Source of the DNA: Polycladomyces abyssicola
GTDB taxonomy: Bacteria > Bacillota > Bacilli > Thermoactinomycetales > JIR-001
Direction: 5' to 3'
Length of the DNA: 64,000 nucleotides
Assembly: GCF_018326425.1 (NCBI RefSeq)
Contig: NZ_AP024601.1
Location: forward strand, 2,778,001 to 2,842,000
Below, piece after piece: positions 26,365 to 37,943 of this stretch. Both the position numbers and the translations under genes were made by a program. Positions within the stretch are counted from its first letter, which is position 1; each line of letters starts with the position of its first letter. The notes under the pieces are model-generated. The model saw only the letters and a list, made by a program, of their open reading frames with translations. It was not told the origin of the DNA and ran no database searches.

Positions 26365-27088
26365 GTTCCATTCGCTCCTTCAGCCAGAAATGAAAACGTT
26401 CGGGTTGGGTCCAAAACGGCAAGTGCCCTGCGCCTTCCCATACCGTCAATTCCGCCTTCGGCAGGGTTCGGGCCAAACGCCTGGCACCCGAGACGGGACA
26501 AATCGCGTCGTCCTCGCCGTGCAGCAGAAAAACCGGAACGGACAACAGTGAATCCGGGAACGAAAAACGACGAAGATAGTCCAAACCAGTCAACAGACCG
26601 GAAACATCCGGTTGCTGCTGATTCCGGCATGACTGACGCCACTGCTCGAGCCATCCTGCTTTCATCTCGGTGGAAGAGAACATCCGACAGTCGAAATCGG
26701 CAAGCACCTGTGCCGGATCATCCGGCAACCGTCGTTCCATCCGCCTCAGTACACGCTCATCCCAACCTTCGGGCGAGCGGGGCGACCGGACGAACTGATC
26801 CGTCACGCCGATCGCAAAAACCCCCCTTATCCGATCGGGAAACGTCCGTGCCCATTCCAACGCCATCATCCCGCCCATCGACCAGCCCACTACCCACCAC
26901 AACCCATCAGCCAACCAATCGTGAGCCTGCGAGGGTATACCGCTTTCCCTTTCCAGTAAGGTGTGCACATCAACCAGTTGGTGTCGGGCGCGAGAATTGT
27001 AACGGGAAAAGCGATCGATGACCGGCTGCCAAACGGAGGGAGGAGCGCTCCAACCCGCCAACCACAAAACAGACATTTCTTCAATCAT
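26327..27088 (-). CDS. bioH: alpha/beta hydrolase, probable pimeloyl-ACP methyl ester esterase
   Basis: A 253-residue alpha/beta hydrolase. The nucleophile elbow is GWSMGG (Ser 70), the acid is likely within LLHGEDDAICP and the His is in GAGHLPF, as in BioH and its analogues. It should remove the methyl ester after two elongation cycles. Position between bioF and bioC, as in the Bacillus cereus bioADFHCB order, supports this more than sequence alone. ATG at 27088 overlaps the bioF stop by eight bases. An unrelated hydrolase role is possible but less likely. Confidence 0.82.
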   Translation of the reverse strand: MIEEMSVLWLAGWSAPPSVWQPVIDRFSRYNSRARHQLVDVHTLLERESGIPSQAHDWLADGLWWVVGWSMGGMMALEWARTFPDRIRGVFAIGVTDQFVRSPRSPEGWDERVLRRMERRLPDDPAQVLADFDCRMFSSTEMKAGWLEQWRQSCRNQQQPDVSGLLTGLDYLRRFSFPDSLLSVPVFLLHGEDDAICPVSGARRLARTLPKAELTVWEGAGHLPFWTQPERFHFWLKERMERVTEQKTGGPSI

Positions 27089-28271
27089 GGATGGTTACTC
27101 CCTCCGTTCGCACCGCCCGTTCAATCGCGTCAATCGCCGTTTCGAGATGTTCTTCCGTGTGGGTCGCCATCAGGGAAAACCGCAGCCGGGCGGTCCCTTC
27201 CGGAACGGTGGGCGGACGGATGGGAACTGCCAGCACACCATTCTCCATCAGAGATTGACTCAGTTTGACGGTAGCGTGCACGTCGCCGACGATCAACGGG
27301 ATGATTTGCGTTTCTGACGGACCGACATTCAAACCCAACGCTTTCAAACGGTTGCGAAATCGGGCCGCTTTTCGATGAAGTGCGATCCGCCGGCTTCCCG
27401 CCTCCCGCACCAACCGGAGGGAAGTGCGAATCATCTCGATCACGGCAGGTGGCAATGCCGTGGTATAGATGAAGGGACGACACGTATTGACGAGATAAGA
27501 AATCCATGTCCGGTTGCCGGCAACATATGCTCCCACTACGCCGAATGCCTTGCTGAATGTGCCCATATGCAGATCCACCTTGCCGGCTAAACCCATGTGG
27601 TGAGCAACCCCTTCTCCGTAGGGGCCAAACACGCCTCCGCCATGGGCCTCATCCACCATCAATGCCGCATCGTAACGCTCCTTCAGTGAGATGAGGTCGT
27701 GTAAACGAGCCACATCCCCATCCATGCTGAACACCGTGTCGGTCACGATCAACTTGCGTCGAATGCCTTTTTTCTCTGCCAGACGCAACTGCGCTTCCAA
27801 ATGATCCATATCCAGATGCCGATACCGGAACAGCGTCGCCCCACTCAGGCGAATGCCGTCAACAATGCTCGCATGGTTCCACTTGTCGCTGAACACCGCA
27901 TCGCCCCGTTGCAGCAAGGCGGACAAAACCCCCATATTGGCTGTGTACCCGGATCCAAACACGAGAGCGGCTTCCGTTCCTTTAAAAGCGGCGATCTCCT
28001 GTTCCAACCGTTCCGTCTCCTCGTCATGGCCCACAATCAAACGGGAAGCGGTCGCTCCCGCTCCCCGTTGCGCCCCTTTCCGAGCCGCTTCCATCAACTC
28101 TGGATGATTCGCCAATCCGAGATAATTGTTGGAGGAGAAATTGATCAGCGATCGTCCGTCCCGTTCCAACACCGGGTACACCGCGCGTGCAACCGGCACC
28201 AGGGAACGAAGACGACCTTCCTGCTCCAGACGAGCCAATCGACTGCGCAAGGTTTCCTCCCAGACACTCAC
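27081..28271 (-). CDS. bioF: 8-amino-7-oxononanoate synthase
   Basis: A 396-residue PLP enzyme of the alpha-oxoamine synthase family. It has INFSSNNYLGLANHPEL near the N-terminus, the His stacking region KWNHASIVDG, the aspartate of ALMVDEAHGGGVFG, and the PLP lysine in MGTFSKAFGVVGAYV. It condenses pimeloyl-ACP with alanine. The GTG at 28271 overlaps the bioB stop as GTGA and has GAGGAG eight bases upstream; the GTG at 28280 is too close. Confidence 0.94.
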   Translation of the reverse strand: MSVWEETLRSRLARLEQEGRLRSLVPVARAVYPVLERDGRSLINFSSNNYLGLANHPELMEAARKGAQRGAGATASRLIVGHDEETERLEQEIAAFKGTEAALVFGSGYTANMGVLSALLQRGDAVFSDKWNHASIVDGIRLSGATLFRYRHLDMDHLEAQLRLAEKKGIRRKLIVTDTVFSMDGDVARLHDLISLKERYDAALMVDEAHGGGVFGPYGEGVAHHMGLAGKVDLHMGTFSKAFGVVGAYVAGNRTWISYLVNTCRPFIYTTALPPAVIEMIRTSLRLVREAGSRRIALHRKAARFRNRLKALGLNVGPSETQIIPLIVGDVHATVKLSQSLMENGVLAVPIRPPTVPEGTARLRFSLMATHTEEHLETAIDAIERAVRTEGVTIHD

Positions 28272-29269
28272 AGTGCACACTCCTCGATTTCAAATCCCAA
28301 ATCCCGGATCATTTGATGATCCATCTCCGCCTGTTGCCCTGGCGTGGTGAGATAATCCCCGATGAAGATGGCATTACCCGGATACAAAGCAAACGGTTGT
28401 AACGAACGCAGATTGACCTCCCGACCGCCAGAGACGCGGATCTCCTTGCTGGGGCAGATGAAGCGGAACAGACAGAGCACTTTCAGACAGCGCCGCGGGT
28501 TGAGTTCATCCATTCCCTCCAGCGGCGTGCCGGGGATGACGTTCAAAAAGTTGACCGGGATCGAATCAGCATCCAATTCGCGCAACGCATATGCCACGTC
28601 CACGATCTGCTCATCTGTCTCCCCCATCCCTACGATGCATCCGGAACAAGGGGAAATGCCCGCCTGTTTGGCCGTCTCCACTGTTTGTACCCGGTCCTCG
28701 TACGTATGTGTGGTGGTGATATTGGCATAATGATCGGCACTGGTATTCAGGTTGTGGTTGTAACGGTCGACGCCGGCCTCTTTCAGCCGCCGCGCCTGAT
28801 CCTCCGTCAAAATACCCAAACAGGCGCAAATTTTCATCGGCAACTCCTGCTTGATTTCACGAACGGCAGCGATTACTTCCTCCAGTTCCCGCTCCGTCGG
28901 ACCGCGGCCGCTGGCGACAATGCAGTATGTACCCGCTTTTCTCTCCCAGGCTTGTCGGGCACCCTGCACGAGTACGTCCTTTTTCAAAAAGGTATATTTT
29001 TCGATCGGTGCCTGCGATACGATGGATTGTGAGCAATACCCGCAATCTTCGGGGCACAAACCGCTTTTGGCGTTGATGATCATGTTCAGTTTCACTTTTT
29101 TTCCGAAATAATGGCGACGAACCCGAAAGGCCGCATGCAACAGCGGCAACAATTCATCATCGTCCGCCCGCAGGACCGACAACGCTTCCTCCCGTGTCAG
29201 GCATTGGCCCGCCAATGCTTTATCCGCCAACGTTTCCCAACGGTTCCCGACAGTTTGCTGTTCCCACAT
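28268..29269 (-). CDS. bioB: biotin synthase
   Basis: A 333-residue radical SAM enzyme that inserts sulfur into dethiobiotin. The 4Fe-4S cysteines are C72, C76 and C79 in GLCPEDCGYCSQS. Further marks are YNHNLNTSADHYANI and VNFLNVIPGTPLEG, and the R of the 2Fe-2S site in IRVSGGREVNLR. ATG at 29269 has AAAGGGG nine bases upstream. A 206-base gap separates it from bioD; I see nothing I can support in that gap, although it might hold an internal promoter. Confidence 0.97.
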   Translation of the reverse strand: MWEQQTVGNRWETLADKALAGQCLTREEALSVLRADDDELLPLLHAAFRVRRHYFGKKVKLNMIINAKSGLCPEDCGYCSQSIVSQAPIEKYTFLKKDVLVQGARQAWERKAGTYCIVASGRGPTERELEEVIAAVREIKQELPMKICACLGILTEDQARRLKEAGVDRYNHNLNTSADHYANITTTHTYEDRVQTVETAKQAGISPCSGCIVGMGETDEQIVDVAYALRELDADSIPVNFLNVIPGTPLEGMDELNPRRCLKVLCLFRFICPSKEIRVSGGREVNLRSLQPFALYPGNAIFIGDYLTTPGQQAEMDHQMIRDLGFEIEECAL

Positions 29270-29475
29270 GTGAAAACTGCCCCTTTCCGATCTGAATGTT
29301 CGCGATCATTCGCAACCCGGCTTGTTCCACCTGCGCCCTGCAAAGAAGTAAAGAAAGACGGACAAAACACGCTTCACTTAGTGGTAAATTGCCCACGTTC
29401 TTGCTCCTGCGCTGTCCGGTTCCCCGCAACAATCCGAGAATTGAGGTGTCTGGTTTCCGAGGTCATATCAAACGG

Positions 29476-31553
<2,078 letters not shown>

Positions 31554-31568
31554 GTTTCCCCTCCTCGA

Positions 31569-31600
31569 ATGTCAACTTATTATATTTAGGTGGTTAACAT
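31569..31600 (-). promoter_or_regulatory. BirA operator upstream of bioA
   Basis: On the minus strand TGTTAAC, 16 bases, GTTGACA, which matches the known bipartite BirA box of Bacillus (TGTTAAC-N14-16-GTTAACA type). It spans the start-site region just after the -10 and before the bioA ribosome site. Biotinyl-AMP-bound BirA should repress here. Confidence 0.85.
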
Positions 31601-31613
31601 AACATCTTTTTTG

Positions 31614-31642
31614 AGTATAGCACGGGTAAAAACTCGCGTCCA
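31614..31642 (-). promoter_or_regulatory. sigma-A promoter of the bio operon
   Basis: On the minus strand TGGACG, 17 bases, TATACT. The expected start lies just before the BirA box. Confidence 0.7.
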
Positions 31643-31855
31643 GACATACTGTTCACCGCTTTCTTTATTCCGGGGAAACTTGACGGAAAAAAACGCACGC
31701 TTACGAATAAATGTATATGTGGAGAAAAAAAAGAGGAATCGGGAGATATCGTGCACATATCGACTGTCACAGCCTGAAACAGCCGTGAATGTTATACAAG
31801 TTTCAAATTCCCGATCTACCAGTTATGTTATATATTGTTTAGGAGGGGTGATGGG

Positions 31856-34171
31856 ATGAATTCGCGATTTCCGAAGTTTTATCTAAAGTACCTTCTTAAT
31901 TTCAAAGCAAGCAAAAAATGGTGGCTTTTGGTCTTCCTTACTTCTTTTTTATTGGTCATTATATCTACTATCGCGGTCTTGATGGTAACGACGGTATACG
32001 ACCTGAAAAAGATGGAGTTCGCCTCCGGCCTTTACGACCGCAACGGTAAACGCTTCGCCACATTAGGCGACGCCCCTCTGGAATACGTAAAGCTGGAAGA
32101 TATCAAATCGCCCATGCTGGCGAAAGCTTTCGTCGCCGTGGAGGATCGCCGCTTCTATGAACACAGCGGTGTTGACTATAAAGGCTTGGCCCGGGCATTG
32201 GTCAAGGATATCCTGACGATGAGCCATGCTGAGGGCGGCAGTACGATCACCATGCAGGTGGCGAGAAACGCCATTTTGGACAACCGGGACAAAACGATCT
32301 GGCGGAAGCTGAACGAGATCGCCATCGCGTTGAACTTGGAGAGCCAATACACCAAGGACGAAATTCTGGAAGCGTATATCAACTACATCTACTTGGGCAA
32401 CAACGTCCGCGGCGTCAAAATGGCTGCCAAGATCTATTTCGACAAAGATATCACCAAAGAAAATCTGAGTATCGACCAAATTGCCCTGCTGGCTGGTCTG
32501 CCGCAATCGCCCGAGGGATACAACCCGTACTACAACCCGGAACTGGCTAAAAAACGGCGCAACATCGTGTTGAAAAAGATGCAGGATGCCGGTCTGATTT
32601 CCGAAAAAGAGCGGGAACTCTACTCCAAGAAACCATTGGTCGTCGATCGGGCCAACCTCAAAAAGTACATCAAGAAAGACAAATACGCCGCTTACAAACG
32701 GTACGTCATCGAAGAGGCGAAACGGCTGTATCACATCAGCGAACAGGAACTGACCAGCGGCGGTTACAAGGTATACGCAGGCTTGGATCCCAAAGCACAG
32801 GATGCGCTGGAACAAGCGATGAAAGATCCGTCGCTGTTCAAAAACCACGATCAACTGGATGCTGGAGCGACGATTGTCAACCCGCACAATGGACAAATCG
32901 TGGCGATGGCCGGCGGACGCAACTATCTGCCGGGGTACATCAACTTCGCCACTCAGCGTATGCAACCCGGGTCGTCGATCAAGCCCCTGACCGTGTACGC
33001 TCCGGCCATTGAGAAAAAAGGATACGGGCCGAACACGCCCGTGCGGGATGAACCGTACTCGGTCGGTGGATATTCACCCGACAACTACGATCATCAGTTT
33101 CACGGTTATGTCCCGCTGAAAACGGTGGCCGCCAAATCGCTCAACGTAGCGACGGTCTGGCTGCTCAATGAAAAAGTGGGATTGAAAACCGCATACGAAT
33201 ATGCCCAAAAGTTGGGATTGAATCCGGACAAGGAAGACCGCTCGTTGGCGGCGATGGCACTGGGCGGAATGAACCACGGTGTCAACACGGTGCAAATGGC
33301 GCAAGCGTACTCCGCTTTCGCCAATAACGGCCAGATGTACGAGGCACACGCCATCACCAAAATCGTCAGCCGGGACAACGATGAAAAGGATTTGGATCGC
33401 CCGGTCGAAGTCAAACAGGTGTTCAGTAAACGAACCGCACAATTGATGACGAAAATCCTGGAATACGTCGTGCAAAACGGAACGGCCAAAGCAGCCCAAT
33501 TGCCTGACGGGCGTGATGTGGCCGGTAAAACGGGAACCACCCAACACGGGAAAGAGGCTTGGTTTGTCGGTTACACGCCGGAATACGTCATGGCGGTGGC
33601 GTTTTTCAACAACGGTAAAGCCGATATGGTGGAATTGTCAGGGGGCAAGTATCCGGCCAAATTCTTTTCCGTCGTGATGAGCAAGGCGCTGGACGGTAGA
33701 AAAGTTTCCCACTTCAAATTTGACGCCTTGGGTGGTGGCGCCGCAACCTGGACGCCTCCGGTGACAGACGATGAGCCGGATGAAGACCAAAATCAAGATC
33801 AGAATAAGGACGACCAACAGCAAAAGCCGCCAAAAGAACAACCAGGGAATACCGATCAACCCGGCAACATGGATCAACCGGGTGACACCGGTCAACCGGG
33901 CGGCGATACTGGTCAAACAGGTGACACCGGTCAACCGGGCGATACCGGTCAAACTGGTGGCGATACCGGTCAAACCGGTGGCGATACCGGTCAAACCGGT
34001 GGCGATACCGGTCAAACCGGTGGCGATACCGGTCAAACCGGCGGCGATACCGGTCAAACTGGTGGCGATACCGGTCAAACCGGCGGCGATACCGGTCAAA
34101 CCGGCGGCGATACCGGTCAAACCGGTGGCACCGGTTCATCCAACAACGCCTCCCCGCCCACCACGCCATAA
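31856..34171 (+). CDS. class A penicillin-binding protein (transglycosylase/transpeptidase)
   Basis: A 771-residue PBP1A-type protein. A single N-terminal membrane segment (about residues 25-50) is followed by the GT51 domain with EDRRFYEHSGVDYKG and GGSTITMQVARN, then the transpeptidase domain with SSIK at 373-376, SLN and KTGTT at 558. It polymerises and cross-links peptidoglycan outside the membrane. After about residue 640 comes a disordered Asp/Gln/Pro tail, then about eight copies of GGDTGQT. ATG at 31856 has AGGAGG nine bases before it. It is monocistronic. Confidence 0.95.
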   Translation: MNSRFPKFYLKYLLNFKASKKWWLLVFLTSFLLVIISTIAVLMVTTVYDLKKMEFASGLYDRNGKRFATLGDAPLEYVKLEDIKSPMLAKAFVAVEDRRFYEHSGVDYKGLARALVKDILTMSHAEGGSTITMQVARNAILDNRDKTIWRKLNEIAIALNLESQYTKDEILEAYINYIYLGNNVRGVKMAAKIYFDKDITKENLSIDQIALLAGLPQSPEGYNPYYNPELAKKRRNIVLKKMQDAGLISEKERELYSKKPLVVDRANLKKYIKKDKYAAYKRYVIEEAKRLYHISEQELTSGGYKVYAGLDPKAQDALEQAMKDPSLFKNHDQLDAGATIVNPHNGQIVAMAGGRNYLPGYINFATQRMQPGSSIKPLTVYAPAIEKKGYGPNTPVRDEPYSVGGYSPDNYDHQFHGYVPLKTVAAKSLNVATVWLLNEKVGLKTAYEYAQKLGLNPDKEDRSLAAMALGGMNHGVNTVQMAQAYSAFANNGQMYEAHAITKIVSRDNDEKDLDRPVEVKQVFSKRTAQLMTKILEYVVQNGTAKAAQLPDGRDVAGKTGTTQHGKEAWFVGYTPEYVMAVAFFNNGKADMVELSGGKYPAKFFSVVMSKALDGRKVSHFKFDALGGGAATWTPPVTDDEPDEDQNQDQNKDDQQQKPPKEQPGNTDQPGNMDQPGDTGQPGGDTGQTGDTGQPGDTGQTGGDTGQTGGDTGQTGGDTGQTGGDTGQTGGDTGQTGGDTGQTGGDTGQTGGDTGQTGGTGSSNNASPPTTP
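33955..34132 (+). repeat. 21-base tandem repeats in the PBP tail
   Basis: About eight near-identical copies of a 21-base unit (GGCGATACCGGTCAAACCGG plus T) encode GGDTGQT. Differences are mainly third-position C/T changes. Imperfect QPGDTGQ and GDTGQP units precede it. Copy number should vary between strains by slippage. Confidence 0.95.
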
Positions 34172-34176
34172 ACGTA

Positions 34177-34212
34177 AAAAAAGCCCAGCGGCATAAACCG
34201 CTGGGCTTTTGT
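34177..34212. terminator. bidirectional terminator between the PBP and carbonic anhydrase genes
   Basis: AGCCCAGCGG and CCGCTGGGCT form a 10-bp stem with A runs before and T runs after, so it can serve both convergent genes. Confidence 0.92.
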
Positions 34213-34223
34213 TTCAGCGAAGG

Positions 34224-34787
34224 TCATTCCTTGTATCCATCCACTACCAGGTCCAACTTGCCCGTCTCCGGATCGATGACCAAACCGTGAACAGGCACAT
34301 CCGGCGGAAACAACGGATGCTGCCGCAACATTTGCACACTTCTTTTCACGCTTTCCTCCACTGATTCAAACCCTTCCAACCATTGGTGCAAATCCACTCC
34401 CGCTCCTTGCAGTGTCAGCACCGCATCGGCGGATACTCCGCGATTCACCATTTTCTCCAGTGTTTTTTCCGGTTGAATGGCCCCCATACCGCAACCGTGA
34501 TGGGCGACGATAAAAACTTCTTCCGCTCCCAGTTCAATGATGGCGACCAACAGACTGCGTACCACACTGTCGAACGGATCGGTGATGACTGCTCCTGCAT
34601 TTTTGACGATTTTCGCATCGCCGTTTTTCAGATTCATCGCTTTGGGCAACAATTCCGTCAAGCGTGTATCCATACAAGAGAGGACCGCCATTTTTTTGTC
34701 CGGGTATTTGCTCGTCCTATACGGCTCATATCCTTTGCCTTCCACAAACGACGCGTTGTGTTGCAACACCGCTTCCAACAATCGCAT
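34224..34787 (-). CDS. beta-class carbonic anhydrase
   Basis: A 187-residue beta carbonic anhydrase that interconverts CO2 and bicarbonate. Zinc ligands are in LSCMDTRL (Cys, with the Asp-Arg dyad) and HHGCGM (His and second Cys). The short clade with IVKNAGAVITDPFDSVVRSL is the YtiB/plant-beta type common in Bacilli. ATG at 34787 has AAAAGGG eight bases upstream; the GTG at 34796 overlaps that site. It converges on the PBP gene and shares its terminator. Confidence 0.92.
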   Translation of the reverse strand: MRLLEAVLQHNASFVEGKGYEPYRTSKYPDKKMAVLSCMDTRLTELLPKAMNLKNGDAKIVKNAGAVITDPFDSVVRSLLVAIIELGAEEVFIVAHHGCGMGAIQPEKTLEKMVNRGVSADAVLTLQGAGVDLHQWLEGFESVEESVKRSVQMLRQHPLFPPDVPVHGLVIDPETGKLDLVVDGYKE

Positions 34788-34945
34788 GCCCTTCACCCTT
34801 TTCTTTTGTTGTCCCCCATGATTCTACCTTTGGACATGATTGACATCAACAAGCTGGGGCATAAAAAATCCGGAAATTACGGCGTAAACTCTCATCCCTT
34901 CATTTCGGAAGCTCCCTCAACCCAATAATTTCCACGTTCTCAGGG

Positions 34946-34975
34946 TTGGTCTATAGTGTGCAAAGTGTGTATGAT
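34946..34975 (+). promoter_or_regulatory. candidate promoter of the sigma-54 activator gene
   Basis: TTGGTC, 18 bases, TATGAT. The spacer contains TAGTGTGCAA (34954-34963), the same 10 bases that form each arm of the palindrome at 37881-37907. This placement suggests autoregulation by the encoded activator. Confidence 0.5.
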
Positions 34976-35000
34976 TAAGAAGGAACGGGAGGAGTAGACC

Positions 35001-37736
35001 ATGAAAAAAACGGATCTGGTCGAAAACGCGTTGCGATCATTGAGTGAACAGTACCCCCGCGGAATCAGTGCGGAACAGATGGGGCAAGAATTGTATTTGG
35101 ATCGGTCCACAGCCAGTCGTTACCTCAATGAATTGGTCAGAGAGGGAAAAGCACGCAAAATTCCGGGACGACCGGTGAGATATCTCCCTCACCCTCCCGC
35201 AAAAACAGAGGAAAACTCCGGCAAGGGGGCGGCAGATTCCATGTCACCCTCTTCGCGACAAGCTTCAATCAGTGAACTTTTTTCAGAGATCGTAGGCGCC
35301 CAACACAGTTTGCGCTCCGTTTTGGAGGAAGCACTCGCCGCTGTGATGTACCCTCCACATGGATTGCCGATGCTGATAACCGGCGAAACAGGAACCGGGA
35401 AGAGCTATTTGGCCCACACCCTGTACCGGATCGCCGCGGAGAGGGGTAGATTGCGCCACGACGCCCCGTTTGTCGCATTTAACTGCGCCGAATACGCCCA
35501 AAATCCCGAATTGCTCATGGGACAATTGTTCGGTGTCAAGAAGGGGGCTTTCACCGGCGCCGTCGATGATCGGCCAGGGCTGGTGGAACGTGCTGACGGT
35601 GGCGCCCTGTTCCTGGACGAAATCCATCGTCTTCCTCCTGCGGGGCAGGAAATGCTGTTCTATCTCATCGATCAGGGCGTGTTTCGTCGTTTGGGAGAAA
35701 CGGCCATGGAACGCCGGGCCCGTGTCCTGTTGATCGGTGCCACCACTGAAACGCCGGAAACCGTGCTGTTGCCAACGCTCTACCGGCGGTTTTCCGTTAA
35801 AGTTACCTTGCCTCCGTTGAGCGAGCGGACACGTGAAGAGCGGGAAATTTTATTGCGCCGGTTTTTGGAGCGAGAAGAAGAGAAGATGGGTGTTCCGCTT
35901 AACATGAGCGACGAATGCCGACAGATGCTGTTGACGTATCCCTGCAAAGGGAACATCGGTCAATTGCAATCCGATGTACAAATCGCCTGTGCCCGCGCTT
36001 TTCTGCGTCACCTTCAACAGCCCGGGCCGCGCGTCACCGTCACGGTCGAAGATTTGCCACAAACAGTGTTGCAGGAAGCCTCAGAGAAGACAGCGGTCAC
36101 AACCGTCGAACAACCGCTTCCCCGCAACCAGGGGAAGGTCGATCAGATCCCCAATATTTATGAACAACTGGTGCACCGCAAACAGATGTTACGGGAAAGT
36201 GGAGTGGACGATGCACGGATGATGCAATCGCTGGAGGAAGTGGTGGATCAATATGTCCGTGTATTGATGCAAACTTCCCGTCAGGATGTGGACGATCTGT
36301 CGGGAGGCGTACGCCTGATCGAACCGGAATTGTACAAGCTTCTGCAGAAAGCGGTTTCCGAAGCGGGGGTGTTCTTGCCTTCCCCGGTGAGTATCCATCA
36401 ATTGACCGCTGTGGGACTGCACATACAAGCTTTGCTGAACGATCCCGAGCGGAGAAAAAACCTGTCTTCCCTGCCTGAGATTCCACCGGCCCCTGCTCCT
36501 TATACCCGTGCTGCGGAATGTATCGCCACCCATGTTAAAGTGCGTTGGGGATTGAATTTACCGACAAGGGAAATCAGATTGATCGCACTGATCCTCTCTC
36601 CCCGGGATCAGGAACGATCGCCCGAACGCCGGGTGGCCGTCCTGGTGGCCATGCACGGAGAATCCGCCGCGCGTTCAATGGCGGACGTGACCAACAACCT
36701 GCTGGGATGCCCCGTGATTCATGCCGTCGATATGCCGCTTCATCAACCTTCATCCGTCGCATTTGAACGGATTAAGCAAACCGTGCGACGGATTGATCAA
36801 GGAGCCGGCGTGTTGCTGTTGGTGGATATCGGCTCTCTGACCACCATGGGGGAAGCGATCAGCCGTGAATTGGGCATAGCGGTGGAGACGGTTCCACACG
36901 TCAGCCTGCCCATGGTGATCGAAGCCGGGCGAAAGTCTTTGTACACGGAAAACCGACTGGAGGAAATCGCAGATGCAGTTCGCCGTGCAGCGCAATTGCC
37001 TTCCATCCTGTCGAATCGGCCTTCAAACCGCATTATCGCCACGGTCTGTTACACCGGTGAAGGGGCCGCCGTCACCTTGGAAAACTGGCTGAGGGAACAT
37101 CTGCCTGATACGGATCCCGACGTGACCGTTCGTTCTGTCCGGATCGATCCGGAAAGCCGACGCTCCCCCTTGTTGGAACACCTTGCCCGCACGCACCGAC
37201 TGATCGCAGTTGTCGGCACCGTTGCGCCGGAGCTGCCGGGTGTTCCTTATCTTCCTGCATGGGAACTGTTGCAGCCGGAAGGCGTGGGACGGCTGAAACA
37301 ATTACTTTCAGCCACGCGTACCTCTCCCGTCTTCCCTTCCCGGTCCGACCGTTTGACATATGACCGGATTCCCTCCTTGGTGGAACAGGGGTTGTCGGAA
37401 ACGGCTCGTCATCTCAATCCGAGGCTGTTCTGCCGAATCATGCAGAAAGAGATGGACGCAGTTCGGGAGCAATTTGACCTCTCGGCGGACAGGGAATTGG
37501 GATTGTGGATGCATATGGGCACTTGGATTGACCAATGGATTGGTGTCCAATTGGACGGACAAACACCGGAATGTCCGCAATCGGAATCAGACAATCTCCC
37601 GTCTGCGGCATCCCCGTCCGACATCCGCACGTGGCAGCGTGTACTGGAAGCATTGTCTCAAACCTTCTCCGTGACCATTCCGGAACAAATGGCCATACAT
37701 CTGTGTGGATTGTCACGCCGCCCTCCGTCAACATGA
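35001..37736 (+). CDS. LevR-type sigma-54-dependent PTS-regulated activator
   Basis: A 911-residue transcription activator. Order of domains: an N-terminal helix-turn-helix (about 1-65), an AAA+ domain with Walker A GETGTGKS at 128-135 and the sigma-54 contact motif GAFTGA at 182-187, a PRD near 400-500, a mannose-type EIIA-like domain near 530-650 (RVAVLVAMHGESAARSMADV, with the His of MHGES) and a second PRD-like region at the C-terminus. It should be switched by phosphorylation from HPr/EIIB and activate sigma-54 promoters. It lies just upstream of such a promoter and four PTS genes. The start follows GGGAGG. Confidence 0.93.
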   Translation: MKKTDLVENALRSLSEQYPRGISAEQMGQELYLDRSTASRYLNELVREGKARKIPGRPVRYLPHPPAKTEENSGKGAADSMSPSSRQASISELFSEIVGAQHSLRSVLEEALAAVMYPPHGLPMLITGETGTGKSYLAHTLYRIAAERGRLRHDAPFVAFNCAEYAQNPELLMGQLFGVKKGAFTGAVDDRPGLVERADGGALFLDEIHRLPPAGQEMLFYLIDQGVFRRLGETAMERRARVLLIGATTETPETVLLPTLYRRFSVKVTLPPLSERTREEREILLRRFLEREEEKMGVPLNMSDECRQMLLTYPCKGNIGQLQSDVQIACARAFLRHLQQPGPRVTVTVEDLPQTVLQEASEKTAVTTVEQPLPRNQGKVDQIPNIYEQLVHRKQMLRESGVDDARMMQSLEEVVDQYVRVLMQTSRQDVDDLSGGVRLIEPELYKLLQKAVSEAGVFLPSPVSIHQLTAVGLHIQALLNDPERRKNLSSLPEIPPAPAPYTRAAECIATHVKVRWGLNLPTREIRLIALILSPRDQERSPERRVAVLVAMHGESAARSMADVTNNLLGCPVIHAVDMPLHQPSSVAFERIKQTVRRIDQGAGVLLLVDIGSLTTMGEAISRELGIAVETVPHVSLPMVIEAGRKSLYTENRLEEIADAVRRAAQLPSILSNRPSNRIIATVCYTGEGAAVTLENWLREHLPDTDPDVTVRSVRIDPESRRSPLLEHLARTHRLIAVVGTVAPELPGVPYLPAWELLQPEGVGRLKQLLSATRTSPVFPSRSDRLTYDRIPSLVEQGLSETARHLNPRLFCRIMQKEMDAVREQFDLSADRELGLWMHMGTWIDQWIGVQLDGQTPECPQSESDNLPSAASPSDIRTWQRVLEALSQTFSVTIPEQMAIHLCGLSRRPPST

Positions 37737-37880
37737 CCGTTTTTGCCGAACCGCATACAACAGGACCCGAATCTTGTAATGGATTTGATTTCTGCGCTTT
37801 CCGGTTCTTCGCTCGGCCGGGCTCGGTCAGTCGCTCGCCTGGGAAAAAATCGCCTCTTTACGGAATGACCATACGCACCC

Positions 37881-37907
37881 TAGTGTGCAACCGAAAATTG
37901 CACACTA
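37881..37907. promoter_or_regulatory. palindromic upstream activator site
   Basis: TAGTGTGCAA and TTGCACACTA are perfect 10-base inverted arms with a 7-base spacer, about 58 bases upstream of the -24/-12 element. One arm recurs in the activator gene's own promoter at 34954. The position fits an enhancer for the adjacent sigma-54 activator. Confidence 0.75.
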
Positions 37908-37943
37908 TTTCTTGTTTGCAAATTGGCGAGCTTCTATTGATAA

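Noticed and set aside
29220-29475. Short minus-strand frame between bioD and bioB
   Set aside because: No start context and no protein-like features; treated as an intergenic gap.
33955-34132. CRISPR-like array
   Set aside because: Units are 21 bases with no spacers and are in frame within a coding sequence.
33638-34169. Minus-strand frames over the PBP repeat (TGIAAGL and RYRRRFD repeats)
   Set aside because: The periodic amino-acid sequence is only the complement of the 21-base repeats.
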